A stretch of DNA of 64,000 nt, taken from Polynucleobacter victoriensis (lineage in GTDB: Bacteria > Pseudomonadota > Gammaproteobacteria > Burkholderiales > Burkholderiaceae). The notes under the pieces were generated by a model that was given only the letters and a program-made list of their open reading frames with translations, did not search any database and was not told the DNA's origin. Both the position numbers and the translations under genes were made by a program. Below are positions 35,284-44,585 of this stretch, piece by piece (position 1 is the first letter of the stretch; each line of letters starts with the position of its first letter). The stretch spans positions 186,001 through 250,000 of the forward strand of contig NZ_FYEX01000002.1 in the NCBI RefSeq assembly GCF_900187875.1. Direction: 5' to 3'.

Positions 35284-35934
35284 TTAAACTGCGCTTGTAT
35301 CTAACTTGCAACCAGTTTTAGAAACAACTTCTTCTTTGGTCACACCAGGTGCTAGCTCAATGAGCTTCATACCTTGCGGTGTCACATCAATCACTGCCAA
35401 ATCAGTGATGATGCGATTCACCACACCCACACCTGTTAATGGCAATGTGCAGTTAGGCAAAATTTTGATGTCTTCTGTGCCATCTTTTTTCTTGGCCACA
35501 TGCTCCATCAATACCACCACGTGCTTCACGCCGGCGACCAAGTCCATCGCACCGCCCATGCCTTTGACCATCTTGCCAGGAATCATCCAGTTAGCAAGAT
35601 CGCCTTTTTCACTCACTTGCATAGCACCCAAAATAGCAATATTGATCTTGCCACCGCGGATCATGCCAAATGAGTCAGCTGATGAAAAAATAGCTGAGCC
35701 AGGCAAGGTAGTAATTGTTTGCTTACCCGCATTGATTAAATCTGCATCAACTTTGTCTTCTGTTGGGAATGGGCCAATGCCTAGCAAACCGTTTTCTGAT
35801 TGAAGCCAAACTTCAATATCAGCTGGTACATGGTTAGCCACTAATGTTGGCAAACCAATACCAAGGTTCACATAAAAACCATCTCTTAATTCTTTTGCTG
35901 CGCGTGCAGCCATCTCATCACGATTCCATGCCAT
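35284..35934 (-). CDS. scoB: 3-oxoacid CoA-transferase subunit B
   Basis: Beta chain of the enzyme that moves CoA from succinyl-CoA to acetoacetate, 216 residues. The catalytic glutamate is E47 in SENGLLGIG, preceded by VNLGIGLPTLVANHVP. It lies 12 bases after scoA. The product, acetoacetyl-CoA, links 3-hydroxybutyrate oxidation (bdhA, same strand) to acetyl-CoA. Confidence 0.93.
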   Translation of the reverse strand: MAWNRDEMAARAAKELRDGFYVNLGIGLPTLVANHVPADIEVWLQSENGLLGIGPFPTEDKVDADLINAGKQTITTLPGSAIFSSADSFGMIRGGKINIAILGAMQVSEKGDLANWMIPGKMVKGMGGAMDLVAGVKHVVVLMEHVAKKKDGTEDIKILPNCTLPLTGVGVVNRIITDLAVIDVTPQGMKLIELAPGVTKEEVVSKTGCKLDTSAV

Positions 35935-35946
35935 GATTCTTACTCC

Positions 35947-36645
35947 TTAAGCCTTGCTAACAGTGCGCTGTTCAATGCGCTTCTCTGGGTTCTTGTTCAA
36001 TACGATGCGATGCACATAAATACTTGGCGTATGAACATCAGCAGGCTCAAATGTGCCGTTCTCAACAATTTCTTCCACTTCAACCACAGTGATCTTGCCA
36101 GCCATGGCGCACATTGGATTGAAGTTACGCGCTGTGTGGCGATAAACCAAGTTACCCGCCTTATCAGCTTTCCATGCTTTAACTAAAGCAACGTCCGCTA
36201 CCAAAGAGCGCTCCATCACATACTTTTCGCCATCGAATTCACGGATTTCTTTACCTTCAGCAACAATCGTACCTACGCCTGTTTTTGTAAAGAAAGCTGG
36301 AATACCGCAACCACCTGCACGTAATTTTTCAGCCAAAGTACCTTGAGGCGTGAACTCCAACTCAAGTTCACCAGCTAAATATTGGCGCTCGAATTCTTTA
36401 TTCTCACCAACATATGAAGAAATCATTTTTTTAATTTGGCGAGTTTCTAATAATTGACCCAAACCAAAGCCATCGACACCAGCATTATTAGAAATGGCAG
36501 TTAAGTTAGTAACGCCTGAGTCACGCAATGCAGCGATTAAAGCTTCTGGAATACCGCACAAACCAAAACCACCCACTGCAAAAGTTTGGCCATCTTTAAC
36601 GATATCAGCCAATGCTTCCTTTGCAGAACCGTAAACCTTATTCAT
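35947..36645 (-). CDS. scoA: 3-oxoacid CoA-transferase subunit A
   Basis: Alpha chain, 232 residues, with the CoA-transferase family I signature VGGFGLCGIPEALIAAL near 22-38 and GGCGIPAFFTKTGVGT near 110-125. GGGAG lies six bases before the ATG. It is the first gene of a probable scoA-scoB-CDF-bdhA-hydrolase-relA run. Confidence 0.93.
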   Translation of the reverse strand: MNKVYGSAKEALADIVKDGQTFAVGGFGLCGIPEALIAALRDSGVTNLTAISNNAGVDGFGLGQLLETRQIKKMISSYVGENKEFERQYLAGELELEFTPQGTLAEKLRAGGCGIPAFFTKTGVGTIVAEGKEIREFDGEKYVMERSLVADVALVKAWKADKAGNLVYRHTARNFNPMCAMAGKITVVEVEEIVENGTFEPADVHTPSIYVHRIVLNKNPEKRIEQRTVSKA

Positions 36646-36664
36646 TCAAAACTCCCAATTTATA

Positions 36665-36688
36665 CAAAAATAGCCCTCTGAAAGGGCT
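36665..36688 (-). terminator. Terminator-like hairpin in the scoA leader
   Basis: On the minus strand AGCCCT and AGGGCT pair over a TTCAG loop and are followed by ATTTTTG, ending about 20 bases before the scoA ATG. No gene ends upstream on this strand within the 261-base gap. The hairpin may therefore attenuate scoA itself. No convincing promoter could be picked in that gap, which also serves the divergent ETF-QO gene. Confidence 0.45.
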
Positions 36689-36906
36689 CTGACCCACTAT
36701 TTAAGCAAGCAAACAGTATGCCAAACCCTCAGTTATATACCATTCTATTGACGACTCGTTGACTTTATATGACAAGAAAGCTCAAGAAATTGGCTAACTA
36801 TATGAAAATAAATCAACTAATTGATTGCAAACACCCCTTATAGTAACTTTTTTATGATTTCAAATAGATTGAAACTAAAATCAAAGCCTTACCAGATGGA
36901 GTACAA

Positions 36907-38580
36907 ATGAATACCAGCCCAGAAATTCTTGAACAGTTTGGTCCACGTGAGTCTATGGACTACGACGTAGTGATTGTGGGCGGCGGCCCAGCTGGTTTAT
37001 CTGCAGCCATTCGCTTAAAACAACTCAGCGCTGAAAAAGGCCAAGAGATTTCTGTTTGCGTTCTTGAAAAAGGTTCTGAAGTTGGCGCGCATATCCTATC
37101 TGGCGCAGTAATGGATCCCATTGGTATCAATGAATTAATCCCCGACTGGAAAGAAAAAGGCGCGCCACTTAATACTCCTGTGAGCGAAGACCGCTTCATG
37201 TTCTTAACTGAAAGCAAGTCGTTCACGACTCCTAATTGGATGCTGCCTGGCTGTTTTCAGAATCATGGCAACTATATTGTTAGCTTATCCAACTTCACAC
37301 GTTGGTTAGGAACCGAGGCAGAGAATTTAGGTGTAGAAATTTTTGCAGGTTTCCCAGCAGCCGAAATTTTGTATGGCGAGTCAGGTGAAGTGGTAGGTGT
37401 AGCGACTGGTAACTTAGGTGTTAGCAAAGAAGGCGAGCCTACTGAAAACTTCCAATTAGGTATGGAGTTGCGCGCCAAGTACACCCTCTTTGCTGAAGGT
37501 GCTCGTGGTCACTTGGGCAAACAACTTATTAATAACTACTCATTAGATGCTGGTAAAGATCCACAAAGTTACGGTCTTGGCATCAAAGAACTCTGGGAAA
37601 TCGATCCTGCACTTCACCAAGAAGGCTTGGTGATCCACACAGCAGGTTGGCCATTGAGTTCTGATACTTATGGCGGCTCATTTTTATATCACTTAGAAAA
37701 TAATCAAGTGGCGGTTGGCTTTGTGGTGGGCTTGTCTTATAGCAACCCATACCTTAGTCCTTTCGAAGAATTCCAACGCTATAAAACACATCCGAGCATT
37801 CGTCGCTTCTTTGAAGGCGGTAAACGAATTGGCTATGGCGCACGCGTGATTACGGCCGGTGGTTTAAATAGCCTACCAAAAACTGTGTTCCCTGGTGGCG
37901 CATTGATTGGTTGCGATGCGGGCTTTTTAAATGCGTCTCGCATCAAAGGCAGTCACGCTGCCATCAAGACTGGCATGCTTGCTGCTGAAGCAGCATTTGA
38001 TGCAGTGACAGCAAATCGTTCAGGGGATGAACTAAGTGCTTACCCAGCAGCATTCCAAAAAAGCTGGCTACATACCGAACTTAACAAGGCTCGCAACTTC
38101 AAGCCATGGATGGGTAAAGGCTTGTACTTGGGCACATTGATGGTAGGTATTGAACAAAAGTTATTCGGTGGCAATGTGCCATGGACTGTACATACCAAAT
38201 TTGCGGATCATGAGTACTTAAAACCAGCTGCTCAATGTCAAAAAATTGAGTATCCAAAACCAGATGGGAAAATTACTTTTGACAGATTGTCATCTGTATT
38301 TATTTCCAATACGAATCACGAAGAGAATCAACCTGCTCACCTCACCCTTAATAATCCTGTGGTGCCAGTGGTGACTAATTTAGCGGTGTTTGATGGTCCA
38401 GAGCAACGCTATTGCCCAGCAGGTGTTTACGAGTTTGTGGATGGCGACGCTGGCAAACAATTACAAATTAATGCGCAGAACTGCGTTCATTGCAAAACCT
38501 GCGATATCAAAGACCCCACTCAAAATATTGTTTGGCTCAATCCTGAAGGTACCGGCGGTCCTAATTACTCAGGAATGTAA
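36907..38580 (+). CDS. Electron transfer flavoprotein-ubiquinone oxidoreductase
   Basis: Membrane-associated flavoprotein passing electrons from ETF to ubiquinone, 557 residues. The N-terminal FAD motif is DVVIVGGGPAGLSAA near 20-34. The C-terminal ferredoxin-like domain supplies four cysteines for a [4Fe-4S] cluster: C503 (YCPAGVYEF) and C526, C529, C532 (NCVHCKTCD). GGAG precedes the ATG by six bases. It diverges from scoA; both serve acyl and ketone-body oxidation. Confidence 0.94.
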   Translation: MNTSPEILEQFGPRESMDYDVVIVGGGPAGLSAAIRLKQLSAEKGQEISVCVLEKGSEVGAHILSGAVMDPIGINELIPDWKEKGAPLNTPVSEDRFMFLTESKSFTTPNWMLPGCFQNHGNYIVSLSNFTRWLGTEAENLGVEIFAGFPAAEILYGESGEVVGVATGNLGVSKEGEPTENFQLGMELRAKYTLFAEGARGHLGKQLINNYSLDAGKDPQSYGLGIKELWEIDPALHQEGLVIHTAGWPLSSDTYGGSFLYHLENNQVAVGFVVGLSYSNPYLSPFEEFQRYKTHPSIRRFFEGGKRIGYGARVITAGGLNSLPKTVFPGGALIGCDAGFLNASRIKGSHAAIKTGMLAAEAAFDAVTANRSGDELSAYPAAFQKSWLHTELNKARNFKPWMGKGLYLGTLMVGIEQKLFGGNVPWTVHTKFADHEYLKPAAQCQKIEYPKPDGKITFDRLSSVFISNTNHEENQPAHLTLNNPVVPVVTNLAVFDGPEQRYCPAGVYEFVDGDAGKQLQINAQNCVHCKTCDIKDPTQNIVWLNPEGTGGPNYSGM

Positions 38581-38640
38581 CTTTGATAGTTTATTTTTAG
38601 TCTTGTTTGATTAATTGTTATTTTTTAAATAGAGGTAAAT

Positions 38641-39186
38641 ATGTCAGGTCATGGTCACGTAGATCCAAGCAATAAAAAGATTGCGCTACTTATTTCAATC
38701 TTGGCATTGTTATTGGCTGTTAGCGAAACAATGAGCAAGGCTTACCAAACAGAAGTTTTGACCAAACAAATTGAAGCTTCTAATTTATGGTCCTTCTTCC
38801 AAGCAAAGACCATTCGCTCAACTGCCACCAAATTAACTATTGAGACCACTCAACTCAGTGGCAAAGCATCAGATCCTAAAACGGCCGCCGCACTTGAAAA
38901 ATGGGATGCAGCAGCAAAACGCTACGATTCAGAGCCAGAAACAGGCGAAGGCCGTAAAGAGTTAGCCGCTAAAGCCAAACAAGCTGAAGCCACACGCGAT
39001 CTTTACATGCACAAATATCACTTCTTAGAAATTGCCTCAGGCATTTTGCAAGTGGCAATCGTGCTTGCATCAGCCACCATCATCACAGGTGTTAGCTTAC
39101 TCAGTGTTTTAGCTGGCGGCCTTGGTGTTATTTCTTTGGTTTTGAGCGGTTTAGGCATTTTTGCACCAACACTCATTCACCTTTAA
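38641..39186 (+). CDS. DUF4337 membrane protein
   Basis: A 181-residue protein of unknown function. A short polar N-terminus (SGHGHVDPSNKK) leads into a first membrane helix (ALLISILALLLAVSETM). A soluble, charged middle part follows (about 35-125, containing the conserved SNLWSFFQAKTIRST). Two further helices end the protein (ILQVAIVLASATIITGVSLL and GVISLVLSGLGIFAP). This matches DUF4337 as I know it. A GAGG site precedes the ATG. Confidence 0.8.
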   Translation: MSGHGHVDPSNKKIALLISILALLLAVSETMSKAYQTEVLTKQIEASNLWSFFQAKTIRSTATKLTIETTQLSGKASDPKTAAALEKWDAAAKRYDSEPETGEGRKELAAKAKQAEATRDLYMHKYHFLEIASGILQVAIVLASATIITGVSLLSVLAGGLGVISLVLSGLGIFAPTLIHL

Positions 39187-39223
39187 TCATTGCATCTTGT
39201 TTAAACCAAGCAGTTAGTTAGCT

Positions 39224-40159
39224 ATGCGCCAGAAAATAATTATTGCTTTACTGTTAGCTAGCTCATTGCTTGGCACAAGCTTTGCAAAAGAACTATCGTT
39301 TACTGCCATTGGTGATCAACCCTATTTCAGTAACGAAGCTTTTCGACAACTAATCACTGGCATCAACCAACACCCTAGATCAAAGTTCACTATCCACGTC
39401 GGGGACATTAAAAACGGTGCCAGCGTTTGTTCCGATGAAACATTTCTAGAGGTTAGAAAGCTGTTTGATGGTTTTGAAAAGCCACTAGTTTTTACCCCTG
39501 GAGACAATGAGTGGACAGATTGCCACCGCGCCTCCAATGGTTCATACCAACAACTAGAAAGACTTCAAAAAGTTAGATCTGTATTTTTTCAAGAAGGTAA
39601 AAGCTTAGGTCAACAAACTCTTCGACTTGAAAACCAGTCTAAGTTGATGCCTAAGTACCACTCTTATATTGAGAATGCGCGCTGGGTTGACCAAGATGTT
39701 TTATTTGTCACAATCCATCAAGTGGGGTCAAACAATAACTTAGATCACCAAGTACCTGGTGCAATTGCTGAGTATCAAGCACGCAACAAAGCGAACATGG
39801 CTTGGTTGAAAAATAGCTTTGACATAGCAAAAAATAAAAAATATGCCGCTATCGTGGTTGCTATGCAATCAGATATTTTTGACCCAAGAGTTCCAGCAGA
39901 GTCAGGCTTTAAAGACTTCATTGAAAACATATCAAAACTATCAGCTTCATTTAAAAAGCCTGTCTTATTAATTCAGGGTGACTCACATCAATATGTTGTC
40001 GATCAACCCATCAAGAACCAAGCAGGTCAAACACTAGAGAATGTGTTGCGCTTAATTGTTCCAGGCGCTAGCTTAGTCGAGGCGGTAGAAGTAAAGATAG
40101 ATACCGATAAAAAAGCGATTCAGGAAGTTTTTTCTTTTAGCAAATATAGCGGTAAGTAG
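39224..40159 (+). CDS. Secreted calcineurin-like phosphoesterase
   Basis: Probable periplasmic metallophosphatase of 311 residues. Residues 1-21 are a signal peptide (IIIALLLASSLLGTSFA). Metal-site motifs appear as FTAIGDQPY, HVGDIKNGASVC, FTPGDNEWTDC and the late LLIQGDSHQYV. The first motif has GDQ where many family members have GDxH, so one His ligand may differ. The substrate is unknown. It converges on the MFS gene with a 23-base gap. Confidence 0.75.
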   Translation: MRQKIIIALLLASSLLGTSFAKELSFTAIGDQPYFSNEAFRQLITGINQHPRSKFTIHVGDIKNGASVCSDETFLEVRKLFDGFEKPLVFTPGDNEWTDCHRASNGSYQQLERLQKVRSVFFQEGKSLGQQTLRLENQSKLMPKYHSYIENARWVDQDVLFVTIHQVGSNNNLDHQVPGAIAEYQARNKANMAWLKNSFDIAKNKKYAAIVVAMQSDIFDPRVPAESGFKDFIENISKLSASFKKPVLLIQGDSHQYVVDQPIKNQAGQTLENVLRLIVPGASLVEAVEVKIDTDKKAIQEVFSFSKYSGK

Positions 40160-40182
40160 TTGCTTGATTTGATTGTTTGCTT

Positions 40183-41331
40183 TTATGAATCTGTATGAGT
40201 AATTTTGCTCATGCACCAGTAGCCTAAAAAGCTACTCACGGCAGCCAAACCAAAAACATGTGCTGGTGCCAAATACTCCCAAACCCAACCTGCTACTAAG
40301 CCGCCCACTGTCCCACCAATGCCATATGACACCGTCGTGTAAAGAGCTTGCCCTCTGGCTTGCAAAGGTCCTTTGAACCAAGTTTGCAGCATTTTGATAC
40401 TCGCACTGTGATGCGCGCCAAAGGTAGCAGCATGCATGATTTGCGCCACAATCAACACCAACAACTCAGGCAAGTAAGCGATCAAAGCAAAACGAATCGT
40501 CGCGATGAGATACGCTGTTAACAAAATGTTCTTTGTGGTGTATCTGGCATAAAAGTAACTTTGAAAATAAAAAAATATCACTTCAGATAAAACACCCAAC
40601 ATCCAAAAGAGGCCTATCTCACCTTTTGAATAACCTAGCTTATCCAAATACAAAGAGTAAAAAACATACAAAGATGCATGGCCAAAGATCATCCAAAAAT
40701 TGGCTGACAAGAACCATTGCACTTGGGTGTTTTTTAGTACGCGCCCTAATTTAACTTCCACATGATGGGTAGCCTCAATAGCAGGCTCACGCAAGGTGGT
40801 GGTTAAAACTGTCATGATCAACAATGCAGTGATGCCAAAGTACGGAAAGCTTTCAATACCAAAGCGTTCAAACCAGGCGCCCGCACTTAAGACCATGGCT
40901 ATAAAGCCAATAGAGCCCCAAAGTCTTAGGCGCCCATAACGGCGATCAAAGTCATTATTTTTATAAAGCGCATGCACGGTAGCTGCCTCACCTAAAGGCA
41001 TCAAACTGCTGATGACGGTATTGAGTAAGAACATCCATATCAGCAATGGCAGGTAACTCTCAAGATAAAAGATTGCCAAGAAGATGATGCAGGCCATCAC
41101 AGAAGTAACTCGCATGATGCCTAAGCGATCACGACGGATATCTGCTAACCAGCCCCATGCAAAAGGGCCCAAGATACGCGTGATCTGAAACATGGACATC
41201 AATGCCGCAATTTCAATAGCGCCAAAGTTTCTGCTAGCAAAGTAAAGGCTGGCATAGGGCGACATGAGCCCGATGTATGCAAAGTAAAAAAAGAAAAAAG
41301 CCGCAAAAGCCAGCCGTACAAGACCGGTCAT
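40183..41331 (-). CDS. MFS transporter, MFS_1-like (HcaT/LacY-related)
   Basis: Inner-membrane carrier of 382 residues with about twelve helices. The N-terminal FFFFYFAYIGLMSPYASLYF and the first-loop GWLADIRRDRLGIMR are typical of the small MFS_1-like family that includes the 3-phenylpropionate transporter HcaT. The substrate cannot be told from sequence. It follows aroC by 13 bases and is probably transcribed with it. Confidence 0.82.
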   Translation of the reverse strand: MTGLVRLAFAAFFFFYFAYIGLMSPYASLYFASRNFGAIEIAALMSMFQITRILGPFAWGWLADIRRDRLGIMRVTSVMACIIFLAIFYLESYLPLLIWMFLLNTVISSLMPLGEAATVHALYKNNDFDRRYGRLRLWGSIGFIAMVLSAGAWFERFGIESFPYFGITALLIMTVLTTTLREPAIEATHHVEVKLGRVLKNTQVQWFLSANFWMIFGHASLYVFYSLYLDKLGYSKGEIGLFWMLGVLSEVIFFYFQSYFYARYTTKNILLTAYLIATIRFALIAYLPELLVLIVAQIMHAATFGAHHSASIKMLQTWFKGPLQARGQALYTTVSYGIGGTVGGLVAGWVWEYLAPAHVFGLAAVSSFLGYWCMSKITHTDS

Positions 41332-41344
41332 GAAAACTTTCTAC

Positions 41345-42445
41345 TTAAGGTCTTTGAGCCGGAATGCGAGGCGTACTAACGCTCACATCACCACACTGCG
41401 CACGATGACGTAGTACGTGGTCCATGATGACCAGTGCCAACATGGCTTCAGCAATTGGTGTTGCTCGAATACCTACACAAGGATCATGACGACCCTTGGT
41501 TTGCACAACCGCAGCATCACCCGCACGATTAATCGATTGTTTAGGTGACATGATTGAAGATGTTGGCTTGATAGCAATCGACACCACCACATCCTGACCA
41601 CTACTGATGCCGCCTAAGACACCGCCTGCGTTGTTGGTCGCGAAACCATCAGCAAACATTTCGTCACCGTGTTCACTACCCTTTTGCGCAACGCTCTTAA
41701 AGCCTGCACCAATCTCAACACCTTTGACAGCATTAATCCCCATCATTGCGTGCGCAATGTCAGCATCTAACTTATCAAAGATAGGCTCGCCCAAACCAAC
41801 AGGCACATTCTTAGCAACTACTGTTAAGCGCGCACCGCAAGAGTCTCCTGCTTTGCGCAACTCATCCATATAGGCTTCTAACTGCGGAATGATTTTGGCA
41901 TTAGCAGCAAAGAATGGATTTTGTGCAATTTGATTGGCATCTTCAAATGGAATTTCCAGCTCACCCAACTGAGTCATGTAGCCATAAAACTCCATGCCGT
42001 ATTGTTCTGCTAACCATTTTTTAGCAACTGCTGCTGCAGCCACCACTGGCGCAGTTAATCTCGCAGACGAGCGACCACCACCACGTGGATCACGAATACC
42101 GTACTTGTGCCAGTAAGTGTAATCGGCGTGTCCTGGTCTAAAACTATCCAAGATGTCACCGTAGTCTTGACTGCGTTGATCGGTATTACGAATCACCAAA
42201 GCAATCGGAGTGCCGGTCGTTTTACCTTCAAAAACGCCCGATAGAATTTCTACTTTGTCTTCTTCTTTGCGCTGCGTCACATGACGTGAGGTGCCTGGTT
42301 TGCGACGATCCAAGTCTCCTTGAATATCTTCAACCGACAAAGACATGCCCGGTGGGCAACCGTCTACAACAGCGCCAATTGCGGGTCCATGAGATTCACC
42401 AAAAGTGGTGATACGAAATAAGTGTCCTAGTGTGCTTCCAGCCAT
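41345..42445 (-). CDS. aroC: Chorismate synthase
   Basis: FMN-dependent enzyme making chorismate from EPSP in the shikimate pathway, 366 residues. Signatures seen: GSTLGHLFRITTFGESHGPAIG at the N-terminus, then RPGHADYTYWHKYGIRDPRGGGRSSAR, and GGISSGQDVVVSIAIKPTSSI. The downstream MFS gene lies 13 bases away. Confidence 0.97.
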   Translation of the reverse strand: MAGSTLGHLFRITTFGESHGPAIGAVVDGCPPGMSLSVEDIQGDLDRRKPGTSRHVTQRKEEDKVEILSGVFEGKTTGTPIALVIRNTDQRSQDYGDILDSFRPGHADYTYWHKYGIRDPRGGGRSSARLTAPVVAAAAVAKKWLAEQYGMEFYGYMTQLGELEIPFEDANQIAQNPFFAANAKIIPQLEAYMDELRKAGDSCGARLTVVAKNVPVGLGEPIFDKLDADIAHAMMGINAVKGVEIGAGFKSVAQKGSEHGDEMFADGFATNNAGGVLGGISSGQDVVVSIAIKPTSSIMSPKQSINRAGDAAVVQTKGRHDPCVGIRATPIAEAMLALVIMDHVLRHRAQCGDVSVSTPRIPAQRP

Positions 42446-42514
42446 GCCTAGATTATGACATTTGTCAGAGATGAAGGTTTAAATTTACGCTTCACCCCTG
42501 AAATCTAAGCAAAA

Positions 42515-42973
42515 TTATTTGGCTGGAGCTGGTTCTTCTGCTGCTGGCCAATCACGAATGTAGGCTTTAAGCATGGTGTTTTCAAAGCTTTGAGCTTCAA
42601 CCACTGCTTTAGCAACGTCGTAGAAAGAAATAACACCCATCAAAGTGTTAGATTCCATTACAGGCAAATAACGCACATGCTTATCTAGCATCATGCGACG
42701 CACATCATCTAGATCTGTCTCTGGTGTGCAAGTCAAAGGCTCTTTTTCCATCACAGTGCCCACGTGAGCGGTGCCCAAAGTGCCATGGCTTTTAGCCAAT
42801 GTATCGATCACTTCACGGAAAGTGAGAATCCCCACCAACTTTGAATACTCCATCACTACCAAAGAACCAATGTCTTTTTCAGCCATGATGTGTACTGCAG
42901 CAGATAGCGATGTTTCTGGAGATACTGTGTAAAGAGTTGCTCCTTTAAAACGCAAAATATCACTAACTTTCAT
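42515..42973 (-). CDS. Tandem CBS-domain protein
   Basis: A 152-residue protein made of two CBS motifs (about 5-60 and 75-130: SLSAAVHIMAEKDIGSLVVME and DVRRMMLDKHVRYLPVMESNTLMGVISFYDVAK), which usually bind adenine nucleotides. No catalytic domain is attached. The ATG at 42973 has AAGGAG six to seven bases upstream, so a TTG two codons earlier is not used. It stands alone; the target of its sensing is unknown. Confidence 0.88.
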   Translation of the reverse strand: MKVSDILRFKGATLYTVSPETSLSAAVHIMAEKDIGSLVVMEYSKLVGILTFREVIDTLAKSHGTLGTAHVGTVMEKEPLTCTPETDLDDVRRMMLDKHVRYLPVMESNTLMGVISFYDVAKAVVEAQSFENTMLKAYIRDWPAAEEPAPAK

Positions 42974-43089
42974 GACCAACTCCTTTGTAATGTGTTGTTT
43001 TAAGTTGTTTTTGTTTTTATCTAGTCTATCAGCAGCAAAGGCTGCTAGCTAGTCAGGGAATATCAGGGATTACACCTGTTTTGAGACTT

Positions 43090-43974
43090 TTATGGCTTTT
43101 TTGGGCTAGGTTCCCAAGCTCTTACCACTGGCATATTGGCCACCACCGTAGCACCAGCCAAGGTGACCCACCAAGTGACATAAATCCATACCAAAAACAT
43201 CGGCAAAATGGCAAAAGCACCATACACAGTCTTATATATAGGGAAACTGGCCACAAACCAGGTAAATAGTGCTTTAGCTAACTCAAATACAACCGCTGCC
43301 CCAACCGCTCCCCATAAAGCATCTGTCCAAAGTACTTTTTTGTAAGGCAAGATCTTGTACACCACTGCAAACGACATGACAGATAGAAGAATCGGGAATA
43401 CAGCCGCCATAAAATTAAAACCGTCACTCAAAGGCCCAATCAAACCTTTTGAGGCACTTAGAACCATAGAACTTAAATAAATACTCAAACCTAATAGCAA
43501 AGGGCCAATCATGGTTGCCACCATGTGTATCCCAATGCGCCTAAAGAATGGGCGAGACTGGGTCACACCCCAGATGCGATTGAATGCGTTTTCTACTGTG
43601 ATGAGGGTGAAGAAAACACCAATTAATAAGCCCAAAGTACCAAAAATAGTTAAACCTTTTGCCTTTAGGGCAAATTGGTTCAGGTACATCAAAATTGGAT
43701 CACCAATCGCCCCAGGAATTAAGTTGTCAGACAACCAGTCCTGAAAAGCACGGCGCAACTTCAAAAAGCGTGGCATCACAGTCAATAAAGCAAAGGAAAC
43801 CGTTACCATGGGTACGATTGACAGAATCGTTGTAAATGACAAGCTCGCTGCCATTTCATTGATGTGACTGAGCTTTGCGCGCTGGCGCATGTAGCTAAAA
43901 AAGTCGAGAAGAGAGTCTTTATGACGAATTACTGGCACGGCTCTATCATAAGCAAGATATATATTGGAGTACAC
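43090..43974 (-). CDS. YihY/UPF0761 family membrane protein
   Basis: Inner-membrane protein of up to 294 residues with about six helices. The family pattern is clear: EMAASLSFTTILSIVPMVTVSFALLTVMPRF, then DWLSDNLIPGA, FNRIWGV and the C-terminal FLVWIYVTWWVTLAGATVVANM. Function is unsettled (older RNase BN label is wrong). The start is uncertain: a GTG at 43974 lies 5 bases from the divergent wrbA start and has no ribosome site; GTG at 43938 or ATG at 43890 are alternatives. Confidence 0.82.
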   Translation of the reverse strand: MYSNIYLAYDRAVPVIRHKDSLLDFFSYMRQRAKLSHINEMAASLSFTTILSIVPMVTVSFALLTVMPRFLKLRRAFQDWLSDNLIPGAIGDPILMYLNQFALKAKGLTIFGTLGLLIGVFFTLITVENAFNRIWGVTQSRPFFRRIGIHMVATMIGPLLLGLSIYLSSMVLSASKGLIGPLSDGFNFMAAVFPILLSVMSFAVVYKILPYKKVLWTDALWGAVGAAVVFELAKALFTWFVASFPIYKTVYGAFAILPMFLVWIYVTWWVTLAGATVVANMPVVRAWEPSPKKP

Positions 43975-43979
43975 ATTCT

Positions 43980-44585
43980 ATGAATTCTGCAAATATTAAC
44001 CTCTTAGTTCTTTATTACTCAAGACATGGCGCGACACGCCAATTGGCTGAATTAATTGCTGAAGGTATTGAAAGCGTACCCGGCGCTACTGCAAGATTGC
44101 GCACCGTGCCCGAAGTCTCTGCTGTTTGCGAAGCCACCGAGTCAGATATTCCTGCATCAGGCCCTCCTTATGTCGAGCACAAAGATCTACAAGAATGCGC
44201 TGGCTTAGCGTTGGGTTCACCAACTCGTTTTGGCAATATGGCTAGCGCTGTGAAATATTTCTTAGACGGCAGCACATCCCAATGGCTATCAGGTGCTTTG
44301 ATTGGTAAACCCGCTTGTGTGTTTACTAGCACTGGCAGCATGCATGGCGGACAAGAAAGCACTCTACTCTCAATGATGATTCCATTGATGCATCACGGCA
44401 TGGTGATGGTGGGTCTTCCTTATAGCCAACCAGAACTCATGAATACACAAACTGGTGGCACACCCTATGGCGTGACTCACTTTGCCAAAGCAGATGGCTC
44501 AGCACCAATCTCTGCTGATGAAAAGAAATTAGCCTTGGCGCAAGGCAAACGTTTAGCTGAAATCGCTATCAAGTTAGCAAAATGA
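43980..44585 (+). CDS. wrbA: NAD(P)H:quinone oxidoreductase WrbA
   Basis: Flavodoxin-fold FMN enzyme of 201 residues that reduces quinones by two electrons. Motifs: LVLYYSRHGATRQLAELIAEG (phosphate loop), GSPTRFGNMASAVKYFLDG, and FTSTGSMHGGQESTLLSMM, all typical of type IV WrbA. The stop overlaps the next start (ATGA). It is divergent from yihY, with start codons almost touching. Confidence 0.93.
   Translation: MNSANINLLVLYYSRHGATRQLAELIAEGIESVPGATARLRTVPEVSAVCEATESDIPASGPPYVEHKDLQECAGLALGSPTRFGNMASAVKYFLDGSTSQWLSGALIGKPACVFTSTGSMHGGQESTLLSMMIPLMHHGMVMVGLPYSQPELMNTQTGGTPYGVTHFAKADGSAPISADEKKLALAQGKRLAEIAIKLAK

Noticed and set aside
35306..35803. Long plus-strand open frame opposite scoB (about 165 codons)
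   Set aside because: It lies wholly inside a well-supported CoA-transferase gene, has no recognisable domain and follows the codon periodicity of the opposite strand.
39213..39225. Partial match (TTAGTTAGCTAT) to the MarR operator before the phosphoesterase gene
   Set aside because: Only 12 bases match, it lacks the second half-site, and it overlaps the start codon; likely chance in AT-rich DNA.
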